From: Allomuricauda sp.
GTDB lineage: Bacteria; Bacteroidota; Bacteroidia; Flavobacteriales; Flavobacteriaceae
Assembly (NCBI GenBank): GCA_003712125.1
Contig: RHLF01000001.1
Span: forward strand, 682,001 to 746,000
Length of the DNA stretch: 64,000 nucleotides
Reading direction: 5' to 3'
Shown here: positions 51,494 to 60,904 of the stretch, in pieces
How positions within the stretch are numbered: the stretch's first letter is position 1
Layout of the letters: every line of letters begins with the position of its first letter
Program-made: the position numbers and the translations under genes
The notes under the pieces: model-generated
Seen by the model: only the letters and a program-made list of their open reading frames with translations
What the model was told of the DNA's origin: nothing
The model's database searches: none

Positions 51494-52575
51494 TTGAAAA
51501 CCAAACAAACGGGTGCTCCCAACTCAAACTGACTGGTATATTCCAAAGAACCGTCAACCGCGTTTCGTCTAAAAACCGTAATATTATTACTACGCTGATT
51601 GGCAACCAGCACATAATTGCCATCGGGGCTCAATGCAAAATTACGCGGCCAATCTCCTCGAACCGGCGCTCTTCCCAAAAAGCTAATTTTTCCTGACGCC
51701 TTGTCAATTTTAAAAATGACAAGGGTGTTTTCACCGCGATTCGTACCGTATAAAAAGTTACCGTCGGCCGAAAGATGAATATCGGCGCAATAACTGGCAT
51801 CAGTATAGTCCTTAGCCAGTGTTGATTCAGTTTGAATGGGGTTATAACTTCCTTCATCATCCTGTTGAAAAACCGTTATGGTTGAATTCAATTCATTGAT
51901 CACATATAAAAAAGACCCATCGGTATTAAACTGAAAATGTCGAGGGCCTGAACCTTCGGGCAATGGAAGGGTTGCTTGTTGCGCAGGCACCCAACCCTGG
52001 GATTGTTTGGCATATCGCTTAAGGGCATCCAGACCCAGATCCGCAACAAATAGGCCCTCTTCTGTAAATTCGGCCTTGTGCGCATGTGCAATGCCCGTTG
52101 TATCAGCCGGGTTGTGCTGCAGTAGCTGCCGCATTCCCAAACCTCCGTTGTCTGCCAAATCAAAAATGGCCAAATTGCCCCCTGTATAGTTTGCCACGGC
52201 CAACTGGCCATTTCCAGAAAGGCTGACATGGCAGGGGTGGGCTCCTCCTGTTCCTTTACTATTTATTGCTTTTAACAGGCCATTTCCCAATTCGAAGGCT
52301 GTAACACCGCCGCCCAAACTATCAAAATCGACGGTCTCTTGAACCGCGTACAGGTGCTTTCTGTCTTTTGACAAGGCCAAAAAAGAAGGGTTCGGAAGAA
52401 TGGCCTTTAATTCCAAGGAATCCAAAACTCCCTTTTCTGGATCGAATTGTAAGGAATAAATACCCTCACTTGTACCATCGGTATAGGTGCCCACATACAG
52501 TTTCATAGGTGGTTCTTTTTCTTGGCATGAAGTTAAAAGCACGAGGCATAGGGCAAACGGAAGAATAGATTTCAT
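51490..52575 (-). CDS. Lactonase family (YbhE-like) propeller lipoprotein
   Basis: The 361-residue protein has a lipoprotein signal (MKSILPFALCLVLLTSC) and a seven-bladed propeller of the 6-phosphogluconolactonase/YbhE type: LYVGTYTDGTSEGIYSLQFD, GGAHPCHVSLSGNG, VANYTGGNLAIFDL, GPRHFQFNTDGSFLYVINE and WPRNFALSPDGNYVLVANQ. The His and Arg-rich loops fit a lactone-hydrolysing site. Export suggests it opens sugar lactones in the periplasm, a fitting companion to the GMC dehydrogenase elsewhere in the window. Confidence 0.87.
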   Translation of the reverse strand: MKSILPFALCLVLLTSCQEKEPPMKLYVGTYTDGTSEGIYSLQFDPEKGVLDSLELKAILPNPSFLALSKDRKHLYAVQETVDFDSLGGGVTAFELGNGLLKAINSKGTGGAHPCHVSLSGNGQLAVANYTGGNLAIFDLADNGGLGMRQLLQHNPADTTGIAHAHKAEFTEEGLFVADLGLDALKRYAKQSQGWVPAQQATLPLPEGSGPRHFQFNTDGSFLYVINELNSTITVFQQDDEGSYNPIQTESTLAKDYTDASYCADIHLSADGNFLYGTNRGENTLVIFKIDKASGKISFLGRAPVRGDWPRNFALSPDGNYVLVANQRSNNITVFRRNAVDGSLEYTSQFELGAPVCLVFN

Positions 52576-52606
52576 CTTGATTTATTTAGCTACTTAAAGA
52601 TAAAAT

Positions 52607-53995
52607 TCATTTTTCAGCACGAACAAGATTTGTTCTAATTTCCTTCCACAAATACAGACCTGTAACTATTGTTGCAAGCACATCTGCAATTGGAAATGAC
52701 AACCAAACGCCCAATTCGCCCAGAAAGCTTGGTAAAATTAAAATCAGGGGTATGAAGAAAAACCCCTGTCGCGTCAAGGTCAATAGTAAGGCTGGAATGG
52801 CCTTCCCCACGGCCTGAAAATACGCTGCTCCGATCAATTGAAGGGCAATGATGGGTGTTGCAGCAAAAACAAGACGCATGGCCAATGGGGCATGTTCCAA
52901 CACAAAGGCGTTGGTCTCTTTTTCGATGTCGCTTAAGTCTGACCGATTGCTTAAAAACAAATCTGCAATTTCTGCAGGGAACAGCATCAATATCACAAAA
53001 ACCAAAGTCGCCATCAAGGCGGCATATTTTATGGCCGTGTAAATTGTCTCTTTTACGCGGTCGTATTTAATGGCCCCATAGTTAAATCCTGCTATGGGCA
53101 AAAATCCTTGGGTCACACCAAAAACAGGAAAAAGGGCAAACATCATTGTTCGACCCACTATGGCAAAAACTGCCACAAGTGCTTCACCTCCTAGACCAAA
53201 CAAAATATTATTCATCAACAAATAAATAATGCTTGTTACCGCCTGTCTGGCCAAGGTCACCGCTCCCAAAGAGCTGATTTCCCCCAAAATAAAACGGTTG
53301 AGTCCGAAATGGGAAAAGTTTATTTTAAGCTCTGAATTTTTAGAAAGAAAGAAATAAAATATATAGCCAAAACACAGCAAATACCCCGCAGTGGTTGCCC
53401 AGGCTGCACCATGCATGCCCCAGTCAAAGACATAGATAAAAATATAATCCAAAAGCAGGTTGCCAATTGAAGGAATTATCATGGCATACATGGCAAATTT
53501 TGGTTTGCCCTCAGCGCGAATAACGGTATTTCCCATCATACAGAGTGCCAAGAAAGGAACCCCGTATAAAATGATGGTATAGTAAATTTTGGCCGGAGCG
53601 AAAATAGCACCCTTTCCACCAAAGGCAGGGATCAAATAATCCACATAGTAAAGGCCCAAGGCAACCATGGCCACAGTCACCAAAAGGGTGAGTGTAATTT
53701 GGTTTCCAAAGGTTTTTAAAGCCTTTTCCTTGTTAGCTGCCCCTAGTGCACGTGAAATAATACTTGACCCACCAATGCCAATTGCCATTCCCAAAGCGGC
53801 AATAAAAAAGGAAACCGGAAGCACAACATTAATTGCAGCGATGGCGACAGAGCCAATCCAATTGCCGACAAAAATTGTATCGACTACAATGTTGAGTGAC
53901 ATGACCAGAATACCTATGGAGGCCGGTACAGCTTGTTTTACCAATAAGCTTCCTATGGGTTCTGTACCGAGTTCTTCAGAGGAAACTTTGGCCAT
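52607..53995 (-). CDS. MATE family efflux transporter
   Basis: The 462-residue protein has 12 predicted helices in two related halves, starting near LVKQAVPASIGILVMSLNIV. Marks of the MATE fold are GNWIGSVAIAAINVVLPVSF and, in the second half, FGVTQGFLPIAGFNYGA with PATPIIALQ-like Pro-rich turns. It exports drugs or metabolites using an ion gradient. ATG 53995 shares a base with the hemH stop (TAATG), so the two are coupled. Confidence 0.9.
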   Translation of the reverse strand: MAKVSSEELGTEPIGSLLVKQAVPASIGILVMSLNIVVDTIFVGNWIGSVAIAAINVVLPVSFFIAALGMAIGIGGSSIISRALGAANKEKALKTFGNQITLTLLVTVAMVALGLYYVDYLIPAFGGKGAIFAPAKIYYTIILYGVPFLALCMMGNTVIRAEGKPKFAMYAMIIPSIGNLLLDYIFIYVFDWGMHGAAWATTAGYLLCFGYIFYFFLSKNSELKINFSHFGLNRFILGEISSLGAVTLARQAVTSIIYLLMNNILFGLGGEALVAVFAIVGRTMMFALFPVFGVTQGFLPIAGFNYGAIKYDRVKETIYTAIKYAALMATLVFVILMLFPAEIADLFLSNRSDLSDIEKETNAFVLEHAPLAMRLVFAATPIIALQLIGAAYFQAVGKAIPALLLTLTRQGFFFIPLILILPSFLGELGVWLSFPIADVLATIVTGLYLWKEIRTNLVRAEK

Positions 53996-55029
53996 TAGAC
54001 AGGGAGTGTTTCGTGAACTGCCCAATCACTGATCCAACGCGCCATTAATGCCACCCAATCTTCTCTGTCGTTCAAGCAAGGAATGTGCACATAATCAGTT
54101 CCGCCAGCTTCCAAAAACTGCTCTTCACCCTCCATTGCAATCTCTTCGAGTGTCTCCAAACAATCACTAACGAAGGCCGGGGTTATTACAGCCAGGCGTT
54201 TTTTGCCCTCCTTGGCCAATCGCTCAAATTCAAAATCGGTATAAGGTTTTAGCCATGGGTCATTTGGCAATCGGGATTGAAAACTTGAACTCACTTTACC
54301 TGAATCTAGCTTTAATTCCTTTTTGATCAGTTCCGTTGTGGCATAGCACTGATGGCGATAACAGGTATGGTGTGCAACAGAATTTGTAGAACAGCATTGG
54401 CCATCAATCTTGCAATGAAATTTAGTGGGATCTGATTTTCTAATGTGCCGTTCTGGTATGCCATGGTACGAAAACAACAGATGGTCGTATTCAAAGGACT
54501 CCAATTGCTCGGCAATACTCTTAGCCAACACCTTGATATAATCTGGGTTGTTAAAAAATGCTGGTAATGTGGTTAGTTTAAGATCGGGAAAATGAGCCTT
54601 TTGGTCTTCCATCGCCTTAACCACTACCGTTTCATAACTAGACATCGCATAATGGGGATATAGGGGCACCAATAAAACCTCATCTACCCCCTGTTCCTGT
54701 AATTCTTGCAGCCCTTCCTTAATGCTTCCGCTACCATAGCGCATGCCCAAGGCCACAGGAATTTTGACCTTTTTGGCAACCTTGTCTTTAAATCGATTTG
54801 ATAGCACGATCAATGGGGATCCTTCGTCCCACCATATTTTGGCGTAAGCTTTGGCAGAACGTTTTGGTCGTGTCTGAAGTATGATTCCGCGAACAATGAT
54901 ATTACGGAGTACTGGATTAACGTCGATAACACGCTCATCCATTAAAAATTCATCGAGATAGGGTTTTAGGTCTTTGGCCGTTGGGCTGTCTGGAGACCCT
55001 AAATTCACCAATAAAACTCCTTTTTGCAC
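53995..55029 (-). CDS. hemH: Ferrochelatase
   Basis: The 344-residue enzyme inserts ferrous iron into protoporphyrin IX. Marks are LLVNLGSPDSPTAKDLKPYL at the start, LVPLYPHYAMSSYETVV, the catalytic His in FSYHGIPERHIRK and a late ITPAFVSDCLETLEEI with the conserved acid residues. A CKIDGQCC...CYRHQCYA cysteine-rich insertion, about residues 210-235, is a candidate iron-sulfur or metal site. The start is a GTG. It is followed by MATE and lies about 1.9 kb from the other haem genes. Confidence 0.93.
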   Translation of the reverse strand: MQKGVLLVNLGSPDSPTAKDLKPYLDEFLMDERVIDVNPVLRNIIVRGIILQTRPKRSAKAYAKIWWDEGSPLIVLSNRFKDKVAKKVKIPVALGMRYGSGSIKEGLQELQEQGVDEVLLVPLYPHYAMSSYETVVVKAMEDQKAHFPDLKLTTLPAFFNNPDYIKVLAKSIAEQLESFEYDHLLFSYHGIPERHIRKSDPTKFHCKIDGQCCSTNSVAHHTCYRHQCYATTELIKKELKLDSGKVSSSFQSRLPNDPWLKPYTDFEFERLAKEGKKRLAVITPAFVSDCLETLEEIAMEGEEQFLEAGGTDYVHIPCLNDREDWVALMARWISDWAVHETLPV

Positions 55030-55144
55030 AATTTTTTATTTAGTAGCTGCAAAAATACAACTTGACCCCAACACGGATATCCCTTATCCCCATTAGTTTT
55101 CTATTCGACAATAACCCGAATCGATTTTACCTTACCTTCGCTAT

Positions 55145-55972
55145 ATGCGCTTGCTCATTGTTCTATTTTTTGTTTTTTCAACTGCAATAAATGCTCAGAT
55201 AAGCTGTTCTCCGGAGGACAAAATACGGTTTGAGAAGAAATTGGCCCAGATAAAAAACCTTAATGCCCATTCCTTCGGAGATACCTTGGTGAGCATAGGC
55301 AATTCCTTTTTGGGCACCCCCTATGTCGAGAAAACCCTTGAAATTGGTCAAGAGGAAAACTTGGTGATCAATTTACGTGGACTTGATTGCACCACTTTTG
55401 TCGAAAATGTACTTGCTTTTTCATTTTTGCTTCGCTCTAAAACCACAACTTTTGAAACTTTTGGAAATCAGATAAAGACCGTTCGGTATAGAGATGGTTT
55501 ATTGAACGGTTATCCCTCACGTTTACATTATTTTACGGATTGGATTCGAAACAATAACGAGAAGGGTTTGGTGAATGATATTACAGCTGATCTCGGGGGT
55601 GTTATAGTAGAAAAATCCGTCAATTTTATGGGCACGCATCGAGAATTATATCCCTTCTTGACAGATGAAGACAATTTTAACGCCATGCTCGCGGTAGAAA
55701 AAGAATTGGCCAACCAACCCTTATGCATTTTACCTCAAGATAAAATCGAAACTGTAGAAACTAAACTTCAAAACGGAGACATTATTGCTTTGGCAACCTC
55801 CATTGGTGGTCTTGACGTAACGCATACCGGGTTTGTTCTGAAGGTAAAGGGGAGAGCACATCTGTTACATGCCTCAAGTGCCGGGGCAGTAACCATTACC
55901 GAAGAACCCTTGGTTGATTACTTGAGAAAAATCAAGCACAATACCGGTATCATTGTGGCAAGGCCAAAATAA
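55145..55972 (+). CDS. DUF1460 amidase-like protein
   Basis: The 275-residue protein has a signal peptide (MRLLIVLFFVFSTAINAQ) and the DUF1460 pattern: GNSFLGTPYVEKTLEIG, then INLRGLDCTTFVENVLAFSF with the likely catalytic Cys, and a late LDVTHTGFVLKVKGRAHLLH with the His. The layout is that of NlpC/P60-like cysteine amidases acting on peptidoglycan fragments. It is a single gene facing the AraC gene. Confidence 0.88.
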   Translation: MRLLIVLFFVFSTAINAQISCSPEDKIRFEKKLAQIKNLNAHSFGDTLVSIGNSFLGTPYVEKTLEIGQEENLVINLRGLDCTTFVENVLAFSFLLRSKTTTFETFGNQIKTVRYRDGLLNGYPSRLHYFTDWIRNNNEKGLVNDITADLGGVIVEKSVNFMGTHRELYPFLTDEDNFNAMLAVEKELANQPLCILPQDKIETVETKLQNGDIIALATSIGGLDVTHTGFVLKVKGRAHLLHASSAGAVTITEEPLVDYLRKIKHNTGIIVARPK

Positions 55973-55976
55973 GGGC

Positions 55977-56873
55977 CTACACCTTTGACGTAATGTATTT
56001 TTTGGGAGTTGTACCGTATTTCTTCTTGAATGAGGAAATAAAATGGCTAGCTGTACTATATCCTACCCTAAGACCGACCTCATTCACATTGTGTTTGCCC
56101 CCCTCGAGCATTTTGCGGGCATATTCCATCTTATAATCAAATAGAAATCCATACACCGAATCGCCATAAATTTGCTTGAAACCTTCCTTCAATTTTTTAA
56201 GGCTCAGTCCGATCTCTTTTGCCAGCTCAGGTAAGGTTGGCGGTTCGGCCATACGCTTAATGATGATTTCTTTGGCGTTGCGAATACGACGCACGTTGTC
56301 TTCATCAGCGAGGTATGGGCATTGCTCCAAATCGGTGTTTTCAACACGATTAAAGTACAGGGAAATCAACTCATAGACCTTTCCCTTCATGTAAAGGCTC
56401 TTTATGGAAGGATGTAGATTGTAATTCATGAGCTGGCTCAAAACAACGGAAATGGAAGGATTTATAGCTTCCTGCGCATAATATTTTTTTTCTTGGTTTT
56501 CAGCACTTAAAAAGGGAATATACGTCGCTTCATCGGAAAATAACGCGTGAAATTTTTGAATGGTCATGATGATGGATAAAAGCCAAGATCCTGGATCCAA
56601 TTCGAGGTCCATTGGCAGATCTTTTTGTGTATTGTAAAGCAACAAGGAACTTTCTTCGGTAACATTTAATTTATAGCTGCCGTTATTGAACAAGAAGGCC
56701 CCCTCTCCTTTCAAACAAAAATGAAACTGAATAAAAGAACTGTCGATGTCACGCGTAACATTTTGACTTTTACGGGTTTCGTTCTGAATTTTCAATACAT
56801 AAACCCCGCTTTCGACCAGAATTTCATCATAGGAACCGCCAGCGATATTTTTAGGGGTCTCTCGATCCTTCAT
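55977..56873 (-). CDS. AraC family regulator next to the haem operon
   Basis: The 298-residue cytoplasmic protein has a cupin-like N-terminal sensor and a C-terminal AraC DNA-binding domain (residues 205-298) with LPELAKEIGLSLKKLKEGFK and NEVGLRVGYSTASHFISSFKK. It is divergent from hemA over about 185 bp that hold two inverted repeats. It is the obvious candidate for controlling hemA and itself, perhaps in response to iron or haem, which is inference. It overlaps no other gene. Confidence 0.87.
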   Translation of the reverse strand: MKDRETPKNIAGGSYDEILVESGVYVLKIQNETRKSQNVTRDIDSSFIQFHFCLKGEGAFLFNNGSYKLNVTEESSLLLYNTQKDLPMDLELDPGSWLLSIIMTIQKFHALFSDEATYIPFLSAENQEKKYYAQEAINPSISVVLSQLMNYNLHPSIKSLYMKGKVYELISLYFNRVENTDLEQCPYLADEDNVRRIRNAKEIIIKRMAEPPTLPELAKEIGLSLKKLKEGFKQIYGDSVYGFLFDYKMEYARKMLEGGKHNVNEVGLRVGYSTASHFISSFKKKYGTTPKKYITSKV

Positions 56874-56890
56874 AAGCTGTAAAATTATTA

Positions 56891-56940
56891 TTTAGAATGA
56901 CTCTAAACAGTGTGTAAATTTCGTTCAAATTCAATGAAAT
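56891..56940. promoter_or_regulatory. Two inverted repeats between the AraC gene and hemA
   Basis: TTTAGA-atgac-TCTAAA (56891-56907) is a perfect 6-bp inverted repeat. ATTTCGTT-caaattc-AATGAAAT (56918-56940) is a near-perfect 8-bp one, 7 of 8. They lie just upstream of the AraC start, in the 184-bp gap before hemA. They are candidate operator or activator sites. The rest of the gap is AT-rich. Confidence 0.4.
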
Positions 56941-57057
56941 AAAGGGCTTAGAGCATTTTTTTGCATTCAATACAAAAATACGGCCTTTTCGATATTTATT
57001 GTTCCTCTAGCGTTATTTTTAGCCTTTGTGCTGAATTATTTTTGTTGCTTTAAATAA

Positions 57058-58314
57058 ATTAGGCTGCATAACCCGGTATCAAAACACAGTTCTTTCTACG
57101 CCATTGGCTTAAGTTATAAAAAGGCCGATGCCAATATCCGTGGTCTTTTTAGTCTTGACATTCCTGCAATAGATAAGATCATTTTAGATGCTAAAAATTT
57201 TGGGGTAGATGGGCTAATGGTCATTTCGACATGCAACCGTACCGAAATGTATGGCTTTGCCCAACATCCTTTTCAGCTCATTAAACTATTGTGCGACCAT
57301 ACCAAGGGTTCTGTCGAAACCTTTCAAGAGGTGGGTTACATTTATAAAAACCAGGAAGCCATATCACACCTCTTCCGTGTTGGCACAGGTCTAGATAGTC
57401 AGATTTTAGGTGACTTTGAAATCATCAGCCAAATCAAGCAGAGTTTTTACCGCTCCAAAAAACACGAAATGGCCAATCCGTTTATCGAACGGTTATGTAA
57501 TGCGGTAATTCAGGCCAGTAAGCGCATCAAAAATGAAACTGGAATTTCTTCCGGTGCCACCTCAGTGGCCTTTGCTTCGGTTCAGTATATTTTGAATCGT
57601 GTGCCGGATATTTCCGAAAAAGAACTCTTACTTTTTGGTACAGGAAAAATAGGCCGCAATACTTGCGAAAACCTTATCAAACATACGGCCAATAAACACA
57701 TTACACTTATAAATCGAACGCGTCAAAAAGCTGAGGAAGTCGCCGGAAAATTTCAATTGGTTGTCAAATCGTATGGAGAGCTACAGACCGAAATTCGAAA
57801 GGCCGATGTACTGATCGTGGCCACCGGTGCCCAGCTGCCGACCGTGTCAAAAAATTTAGTGCATCCGAAAAAACCCTTACTGATTCTCGACCTTTCTGTG
57901 CCCAAAAATGTTTCCGATGATGTTTCCGACCTTGAAAATGTGACCCTTGTACATTTGGATGAGCTTTCCGAGGTGACCGATGCAACACTTAAAAAAAGAA
58001 AAAAGCATATCCCGCAGGCTCAAGCCATCATAGAAGAGGTGAAAACAGATTTTATAAAATGGCTCGAAACCCGAAAATTTGCTCCGGTGATCAGCGCTTT
58101 AAAGCAAAAACTAAAATTGATGAAAGACGAAGAACTTGACTTTCATTCAAGAAAACTAACGGATTTTAATGAAGAGCAAGCCCAGATAATTTCGGAACGC
58201 ATCATACAGAAAATCACCAAACAGTTTGCCAATCACTTGAAACACTCTGACGTTGATACGGAAGATAGCCTTGAACTTATTCAAAAGGTGTTTCAGCTTG
58301 AAGTAAAACAATAA
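57058..58314 (+). CDS. hemA: Glutamyl-tRNA reductase; no standard start codon for the full-length frame
   Basis: The enzyme reduces glutamyl-tRNA to glutamate-1-semialdehyde with NADPH, the first step of tetrapyrrole synthesis. FYAIGLSYKKADANIRG, the catalytic Cys in ISTCNRTEMYG and LLFGTGKIGRNTCENL are clear. This homology begins well before the first ATG (57217). In frame, a stop at 57055-57057 is followed by ATT AGG CTG and then HemA sequence, with no ATG, GTG or TTG. ATT 57058 (418 residues) or CTG 57064 is the likely start. Using ATG 57217 would lose 53 residues of the N-terminal domain. hemC starts on the last base of its stop (TAATG). Confidence 0.9.
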   Translation: MRLHNPVSKHSSFYAIGLSYKKADANIRGLFSLDIPAIDKIILDAKNFGVDGLMVISTCNRTEMYGFAQHPFQLIKLLCDHTKGSVETFQEVGYIYKNQEAISHLFRVGTGLDSQILGDFEIISQIKQSFYRSKKHEMANPFIERLCNAVIQASKRIKNETGISSGATSVAFASVQYILNRVPDISEKELLLFGTGKIGRNTCENLIKHTANKHITLINRTRQKAEEVAGKFQLVVKSYGELQTEIRKADVLIVATGAQLPTVSKNLVHPKKPLLILDLSVPKNVSDDVSDLENVTLVHLDELSEVTDATLKKRKKHIPQAQAIIEEVKTDFIKWLETRKFAPVISALKQKLKLMKDEELDFHSRKLTDFNEEQAQIISERIIQKITKQFANHLKHSDVDTEDSLELIQKVFQLEVKQ

Positions 58315-59237
58315 TGAAAAGTCCCATTAGGATTGGCACCCGTGACAGCGAATTGGCATTGTGGCAGGCTACAACCGTCCAAAATAAATTGGAGGCCCTA
58401 GGGTACAATACCGTTTTGGTGCCTGTGAAATCCACAGGGGATTTGGTTTTGGACAAACCCCTTTACGAACTTGGTATTACCGGAATTTTTACAAAAACAT
58501 TGGATGTCGCCTTGATCAAAGGAGAAATCGATATCGCGGTTCATTCAATGAAAGATGTACCTACCCTGCTCCCGAAAGGGGTGATAAAAACCGCTGTCTT
58601 GGAAAGGGCAGTTACAAATGATGTGTTGGTGCATAAAGGGGCAGATTTTTTAGAGGGGAAAGGGATTGTAGCAACAGGAAGTCTTAGAAGAAAAGCACAG
58701 TGGCTGTCAAAATATCCAAATCATGAGGTTGTTGATCTACGGGGCAACATCAATACGAGACTTATTAAATTAATTGAAAACAAGTGGCATGGAGCCATTT
58801 TTGCCCAAGCCGGTTTAGAACGGATCAAATTGCTCCCCAAGGAAGCAATTGAACTGGATTGGATGGTACCCGCCCCCGCACAAGGGGCGATGCTTGTGGT
58901 TGCCTTAGAAAACAATAAAGTGGTAGTTGAAGCTACGGCCAAACTCAATCACAAAGAAAGTGATATTACCACCCAAATCGAACGTGAATTTTTAAGAACC
59001 CTTGAAGGAGGTTGTACCGCACCCATCGGCGCCTTAGCAAAGATTGAAGGCTCAAAAGTGCATTTTAAAGGGTCGCTACATGCCCTGAATGGCAGTACCG
59101 AAGTTATTATTGAAAAAGAACGCGACTTGCAAAAATTTGAAGGATTTGGTAAAAGCTGTGCCTACGAAGTTTTGGAAAATGGCGGCAAGCAATTGATGGA
59201 GGAAATAAAAAATGAGCTCAACAATACTATCCACTAA
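58314..59237 (+). CDS. hemC: Hydroxymethylbilane synthase
   Basis: The 307-residue enzyme joins four porphobilinogen molecules. Marks are RIGTRDSELALWQA, IAVHSMKDVPTLLP, GSLRRKAQWL, VDLRGNINTRL and the dipyrromethane-cofactor Cys in LEGGCTAPIGA (about residue 234). It overlaps hemD by 26 nt. Confidence 0.96.
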   Translation: MKSPIRIGTRDSELALWQATTVQNKLEALGYNTVLVPVKSTGDLVLDKPLYELGITGIFTKTLDVALIKGEIDIAVHSMKDVPTLLPKGVIKTAVLERAVTNDVLVHKGADFLEGKGIVATGSLRRKAQWLSKYPNHEVVDLRGNINTRLIKLIENKWHGAIFAQAGLERIKLLPKEAIELDWMVPAPAQGAMLVVALENNKVVVEATAKLNHKESDITTQIEREFLRTLEGGCTAPIGALAKIEGSKVHFKGSLHALNGSTEVIIEKERDLQKFEGFGKSCAYEVLENGGKQLMEEIKNELNNTIH

Positions 59238-59880
59238 AGTGTTGTCTCCGCGACAAAAAGATATGGTTTTGAATGCGGGTATTCGATTGGTGCAATACGA
59301 TGCGATTAAAATCACCCCCGTATCATTCGATGCTGACTGCACAGCTTGCGACGCTCTAATCTTTACAAGCCAAAATGCCGTTAATGCCCTTATTGAACAA
59401 AAAACTGGGAACACTGCCCTGCCCAGCATGGCATTCTGTGTTGGTGAAAAAACCAAGGCATTGGCCAACACCCTTGGTATCGATGTGGTATTTGCCGAAA
59501 ACGCCCAAGCCTTGGCCACCATTATCATTGAGCAACATCGACACAAGTCTTTTTTATTTCTGTCAGGGAAACAGCGACTTGACATCTTACCTAACCAGCT
59601 TAAAAAAAATAAGGTTCGGTTTACAGAAATTCACGTGTACGATACAATCCCAACACCGAATAAGATAAACAGGAGTTTTGATGGCATTTTATTTTTTAGC
59701 CCCAGTGCCGTCGAGAGTCATTACCAATTAAATGAGGTGGGTTCAAGCATTGCCTTCTGTATCGGGCCAACCACTGAAAAAGCGGCAAAAGGGTATAACG
59801 AAAAAACAATAATTGCCAATAAGCCCAGTATTGAAAATGTACTGGTACAGGCCATAAAACAACTTAGAATTCATGATTAA
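59212..59880 (+). CDS. hemD: Uroporphyrinogen-III synthase
   Basis: The 222-residue enzyme closes hydroxymethylbilane to uroporphyrinogen III. The family is poorly conserved; visible marks are [31 protein letters not shown], the [12 protein letters not shown] segment, [14 protein letters not shown] and [12 protein letters not shown]. Position between hemC and hemE confirms it. It overlaps both neighbours (26 nt and 8 nt). Confidence 0.92.
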   Translation: MSSTILSTKVLSPRQKDMVLNAGIRLVQYDAIKITPVSFDADCTACDALIFTSQNAVNALIEQKTGNTALPSMAFCVGEKTKALANTLGIDVVFAENAQALATIIIEQHRHKSFLFLSGKQRLDILPNQLKKNKVRFTEIHVYDTIPTPNKINRSFDGILFFSPSAVESHYQLNEVGSSIAFCIGPTTEKAAKGYNEKTIIANKPSIENVLVQAIKQLRIHD

Positions 59881-60898
59881 AAACGATCTTTTCCTTCGGG
59901 CCTTACAAGGTGAAACCGTAGAAAGACCCCCGGTTTGGATGATGCGACAAGCCGGACGCTACCTTCCAGAATTTATGGCGATACGGGAAAAATATGACTT
60001 CTTTACACGATGCCAGACACCAGAATTGGCTTCAGAAATTACCGTGCAGCCCATTCGACGCTATGGCATGGATGCCGCCATACTTTTCAGTGATATTTTG
60101 GTCATCCCACAAGCCATGAACATTGAGGTGCAGATGAAACCCAATTTTGGTCCTTATTTGCCTGAACCCATAAGAAAAGCTTCCGATTTAGATCGGGTTA
60201 TCAACCCAGACATCCATGAATCATTAGGGTATGTGATGGAAGCTATTAAAATGACAAAGCAAAAGCTGAACAACGAAATACCGCTAATTGGTTTTGCAGG
60301 TTCACCCTGGACCATCCTGTGCTATTGTGTTCAAGGTCAAGGCAGCAAAAGCTTTGATATGGCGAAGGGCTTGTGTTTTTCGGATCCCGCAACAGCGCAT
60401 TCACTTTTGCAAAAAATTACCGATACGACCATAGGTTACTTAAAAGAAAAAGTCAAAGCCGGTTGCGACGTCATCCAACTATTTGATTCGTGGGGAGGCA
60501 TGTTATCGCCAACAGACTACCAAGAATTTTCTTTTCGTTACATAGAGCAGATCATCAACGCTCTTAAAGATATGGCCCCCGTCATCGTATTTGGAAAGGG
60601 CTGCTGGTTTGCCCTGAGAGAAATGGCCCAATCAGGCGCATCGGCCTTAGGGGTCGATTGGACCTGTTCGGCTCAAAATGCCCGCTATCTTACCGGCGGA
60701 AAAATAACCCTTCAAGGGAATTTTGATCCTGCTCGCTTACTTTCACCGCCCAAGACAATCAAAAAAATGGTCAAAACCATGATTGATGAATTTGGAAAAG
60801 ATCGGTATATCGTTAATCTAGGCCATGGGATATTACCAAATATCCCCATTGAAAACGCGGGTGCGTTTATTGAGGCTGTAAAAGAATATAAAGTTTAG
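59873..60898 (+). CDS. hemE: Uroporphyrinogen decarboxylase
   Basis: The 341-residue enzyme removes four carboxyl groups to give coproporphyrinogen III. Marks are [62 protein letters not shown] and [12 protein letters not shown]. The C-terminal [18 protein letters not shown] is intact. Length is normal. Confidence 0.96.
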   Translation: MIKNDLFLRALQGETVERPPVWMMRQAGRYLPEFMAIREKYDFFTRCQTPELASEITVQPIRRYGMDAAILFSDILVIPQAMNIEVQMKPNFGPYLPEPIRKASDLDRVINPDIHESLGYVMEAIKMTKQKLNNEIPLIGFAGSPWTILCYCVQGQGSKSFDMAKGLCFSDPATAHSLLQKITDTTIGYLKEKVKAGCDVIQLFDSWGGMLSPTDYQEFSFRYIEQIINALKDMAPVIVFGKGCWFALREMAQSGASALGVDWTCSAQNARYLTGGKITLQGNFDPARLLSPPKTIKKMVKTMIDEFGKDRYIVNLGHGILPNIPIENAGAFIEAVKEYKV

Positions 60899-60904
60899 CG
60901 CTGG

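Noticed and set aside
57217-58314. hemA starting at the first ATG (57217)
   Set aside because: Conserved HemA sequence continues in frame about 53 codons upstream, so this start would give a truncated enzyme.
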